Part shown: positions 4,762-6,404 of the stretch, one piece after another
Numbering within the stretch: the first letter of the stretch is position 1
Layout: each line of letters starts with the position of its first letter
From: Methanomicrobiales archaeon
GTDB lineage: Archaea; Halobacteriota; Syntropharchaeia; Alkanophagales; Methanospirareceae
NCBI GenBank assembly: GCA_003160755.1
Contig: QEXZ01000092.1
Span: 1 to 6,404, forward strand
Direction of reading: 5' to 3'
Length of the DNA stretch: 6,404 nt
The notes under the pieces: generated by a model
Database searches by the model: none
What the model was told of the DNA's origin: nothing
The model's input: the letters and a program-made list of their open reading frames with translations, nothing else
Made by a program: the position numbers and the translations under genes

Positions 4762-6240
4762 TTATAACCGCTCGAAAACAAAAGCCGCTCTCAATATCGT
4801 ATCCTCCTCAAAATGGTTACCAACGAGCTGCAAGCCTATTGGCAATCCGTGTGAAAAACCGCAGGGAATAGACAAGGAAGGAACACCAGCCAGATTAACG
4901 GGTACGGTATTAACGTCCGCGAGATACAAAGAAAGGGGGTCTTTTATTCGCTCACCGAGCTCGAAAGCGACAAAGGGCATCGTGGGCATTGCTAATATAT
5001 CGTGCTTTTTTAACGCATCCTCAAATTCCGCTTTTATCCGTGTGCGCACCTTTAACGCCTTCAAATAGTACCTGCCGTAATAACCCGCAGAGAGCGCATA
5101 CGTGCCGAGGATGATTCTCCTTTTTACTTCTTCGCCAAACCCCTTACCTCGTATTCCCGAAAACGTTGTATGCCAGTCCTCGTCCCTGCCAGTGCGAAGC
5201 CCGTATCTCAAGCCGTCAAACCTTGCGAGATTTGATGACGCTTCAGACATCGCGATGATGTAATACGAAGCGAGTGCGTATTTCAGTTTCAGACTACGCA
5301 TGCTTATTTCCTCGACAGAAGCACCGGAATCCTCGAGTTTGTGCACTGCATTCCAGACGGATTTTTCGACTGCTGGAGAAACACCCTCGATGAATTCTTT
5401 TGGAACGCCTATCCTCATGCCCTCGACATTTATCTCTTCGTTCCCAGTGCGAGTGCGTTCCGCATTCATCCACCAGGGGAAGCAGTAATTCGCAGATGCG
5501 TTATTTTTTAGCTTTAGCTTCGCTTGTGTGGTGTCCCTCTCGTCTTTCGCAGAAATCACGTCTAACAGCAGCGCAGTATCGGTTACGTTTGAGGCCATCG
5601 GCCCTATTTGTTCAAGCGAATTGGCGTATGCAATGAGCCCATACCTTGAAACCAGTCCGTAAGTAGGCTTCAACCCGACCACGCCACAGAACGAAGCAGG
5701 ACATCGGATAGAGCCACCCGTGTCGGAGCCGAGAGCAATCACGGTCTCGCCTGCAGCGATTGCCGCGGCACTACCGCCTGAAGAACCTCCCGGGACCCTG
5801 CTGAGGTCATACGGGTTCCTCGTTGGCCCATAATAACTCGTTTCGGTTGAAGTCCCCATGCAGAATTCATCCATGTTTGTTTTACCTATAAGTATCGCTC
5901 CTTCTCGTTTCAGCGCCTCTATTACCGCAGCATCGTAAGGTGGGACATAACCCTCGAGAATTTTCGATGCACAAGTAGTTTGAATACCCATTGTAGAAAT
6001 ACTATCCTTGATGGCTACGGGAACGCCAAGCAGCTTTTTACGCCGGTACTCATCTTCATTTTTCCTTTTATCCGCTTCTCTCGCCTTTTCAACTGCATTC
6101 TCCTTGTTTAACGTGATAAAAGCATTTAATTCGCTTCGTTCTATTCGCTCGTAAATCCTGCACACCAGGTCCTCACAGGAGACATCTCCACTTTTTATTC
6201 TTTCTACGACCTCTTGTGCGCTCAAATTACCGTTTTTCAT
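4762..6240 (-). CDS. gatA: Asp-tRNA(Asn)/Glu-tRNA(Gln) amidotransferase subunit A
   Basis: This 492-residue amidase-signature protein is the glutaminase subunit of GatCAB, releasing ammonia from glutamine for amidation of mischarged tRNA. In archaea GatCAB mainly makes Asn-tRNA, because GatDE serves Gln-tRNA. The Ser-cisSer-Lys triad is intact: K78 in GVPVAIKDS, cis-serine S153 in PGGSSGGSAAA, and nucleophile S177 in GSDTGGSIRCPA, each one position before the S. aureus counterpart. Other GatA landmarks are IGKTNMDEFCMGTSTE (118-133), VVGLKPTYGLVSRYGLIAYA (187-206) and the C-terminal DVNTVPVNLAGVPSLSIPCG (442-461) and GLPIGLQLVG (465-474). The linker at about 237-272, with an NYCFPWWMN stretch, looks unlike the common GatA linker. 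gatB and gatC are not adjacent, although gatC often precedes gatA; the gene opens its own unit, divergent from the radical-SAM gene. No Shine-Dalgarno site precedes the ATG, only a pentanucleotide repeat. A different amidase is possible but less likely given the GatA-type C-terminus. Confidence 0.94.
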   Translation of the reverse strand: MKNGNLSAQEVVERIKSGDVSCEDLVCRIYERIERSELNAFITLNKENAVEKAREADKRKNEDEYRRKKLLGVPVAIKDSISTMGIQTTCASKILEGYVPPYDAAVIEALKREGAILIGKTNMDEFCMGTSTETSYYGPTRNPYDLSRVPGGSSGGSAAAIAAGETVIALGSDTGGSIRCPASFCGVVGLKPTYGLVSRYGLIAYANSLEQIGPMASNVTDTALLLDVISAKDERDTTQAKLKLKNNASANYCFPWWMNAERTRTGNEEINVEGMRIGVPKEFIEGVSPAVEKSVWNAVHKLEDSGASVEEISMRSLKLKYALASYYIIAMSEASSNLARFDGLRYGLRTGRDEDWHTTFSGIRGKGFGEEVKRRIILGTYALSAGYYGRYYLKALKVRTRIKAEFEDALKKHDILAMPTMPFVAFELGERIKDPLSLYLADVNTVPVNLAGVPSLSIPCGFSHGLPIGLQLVGNHFEEDTILRAAFVFERL

Positions 6241-6275
6241 CTGTTCTGTTCTGTTCTGTTGTTTTGTTTTGTTCT
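6241..6275 (-). repeat. Pentanucleotide tract forming the gatA leader
   Basis: Seven five-base units run from the gatA start codon outward: CTGTT four times, GTTTT twice, then GTTCT (plus-strand reading). On the coding strand the RNA would read as AACAG-type units directly against the ATG, with no Shine-Dalgarno match. The predicted transcription start near 6272 would make nearly the whole leader out of this tract. Confidence 0.85.
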
Positions 6276-6293
6276 ATTTTATTTTTTGTTAGC

Positions 6294-6310
6294 TTTATAT
6301 ATTTTTATAA
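6294..6310. promoter_or_regulatory. AT-rich element, probable divergent TATA boxes for gatA and the radical-SAM gene
   Basis: On the plus strand TTTATATATT (6294-6303) is a good box A; the minus strand reads TTATAAAAATATATAAA over the same bases. Towards gatA it predicts a leader of about 30 bases. Towards the plus-strand gene it predicts initiation near 6325, almost at the ATG at 6329, so that mRNA may be leaderless or nearly so. Confidence 0.6.
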
Positions 6311-6328
6311 CTATTACGCAGATGGTAG

Positions 6329-6404
6329 ATGAAAACAAAGTCATTATGCCCGGAATGTCTCGAAGTTATAGACGCCGAAGTGTATGAAAGCGAGGGCGGC
6401 GAGA
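6329..6404 (+). CDS. N-terminus of a radical-SAM protein, probably tetraether lipid synthase (Tes/MJ0619) family; 3' end missing
   Basis: Only 25 codons are in the window, translating to MKTKSLCPECLEVIDAEVYE plus SEGGE. The SLCPEC motif followed by an I-D-A-E-V-Y-E stretch is, from memory, the opening of archaeal radical-SAM proteins related to M. jannaschii MJ0619, which joins archaeol tails into tetraether lipids and was earlier linked to methanopterin methylation. The two cysteines (C7, C10) probably bind metal; the radical-SAM CxxxCxxC motif would lie outside the window. An in-frame TAG at 6326-6328 fixes the start at ATG 6329. An ATG at 6322 opens a different frame that stops at 6387, and its product has no recognisable features. 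The gene is divergent from gatA. Assignment rests on a short fragment, so another CPxC-starting protein is possible. Confidence 0.55.
   Translation, partial: MKTKSLCPECLEVIDAEVYESEGGE

Noticed and set aside
4531..5068. Plus-strand frames between and over truA and gatA
   Set aside because: The 72-residue frame starts inside truA and the 120-residue frame runs mostly over gatA; neither has a plausible ribosome binding site or domain. The spacer is better explained by regulatory and terminator sequences.
6322..6387. Short frame from ATG 6322 as the real gene
   Set aside because: It stops after 21 residues and shows no motif, while the overlapping frame from 6329 is open to the end and has the CPEC pattern.

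Overview
The window is archaeal chromosomal DNA. The markers are an archaeal-type ribosomal protein L6 (uL6), an A/V-type ATP synthase subunit D, TATA-box promoters, leaders that mostly lack a Shine-Dalgarno site, and U-tract terminators. The last 76 bases encode a CPEC-containing N-terminus like that of the archaeal radical-SAM tetraether lipid synthase (Tes/MJ0619) family. Protein style and moderate GC suggest a methanogen or methane-oxidising relative, perhaps ANME-1-like. That placement is an inference from protein style and was not tested. All readable genes are housekeeping. I found no phage, transposase, CRISPR, tRNA or rRNA.

Layout from left to right: (1) 1-908, minus, a class I PLP aminotransferase that runs off the left edge. 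(2) 983-2242, minus, hisD, complete with all catalytic and zinc residues. (3) 2243-2331, a divergent promoter region holding a TATA element readable in both directions and one copy of a 25-bp repeat. (4) 2332-2919, plus, rpl6. (5) 2920-3034, an intergenic region with two perfect odd-length palindromes ahead of the next promoter. (6) 3035-3685, plus, A-type ATP synthase subunit D. (7) 3714-4568, minus, truA, convergent with atpD across 28 bp. (8) 4569-4761, a structured spacer with a tandem repeat, the second copy of the 25-bp repeat, a hairpin and a U-tract terminator. (9) 4762-6240, minus, gatA. (10) 6241-6328, a second divergent promoter region with a pentanucleotide repeat tract. (11) 6329 to the end, plus, the start of the radical-SAM gene.

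The genes do not form one pathway. They cover amino-acid metabolism (aminotransferase, HisD), translation (L6, TruA pseudouridine synthase, GatA amidotransferase subunit), energy conservation (AtpD) and probably membrane lipid synthesis (Tes-like). L6, AtpD, HisD and GatA each normally belong to a conserved cluster or multi-subunit set, yet each sits here without its usual partners, so the region looks like a mosaic of short transcription units, many with their own promoter. The most interesting signals are in the gaps: the 25-bp element upstream of rpl6 and truA in the same orientation, four-copy pentanucleotide tracts touching two start codons, and the paired palindromes before atpD. I found no convincing undescribed multi-gene system.
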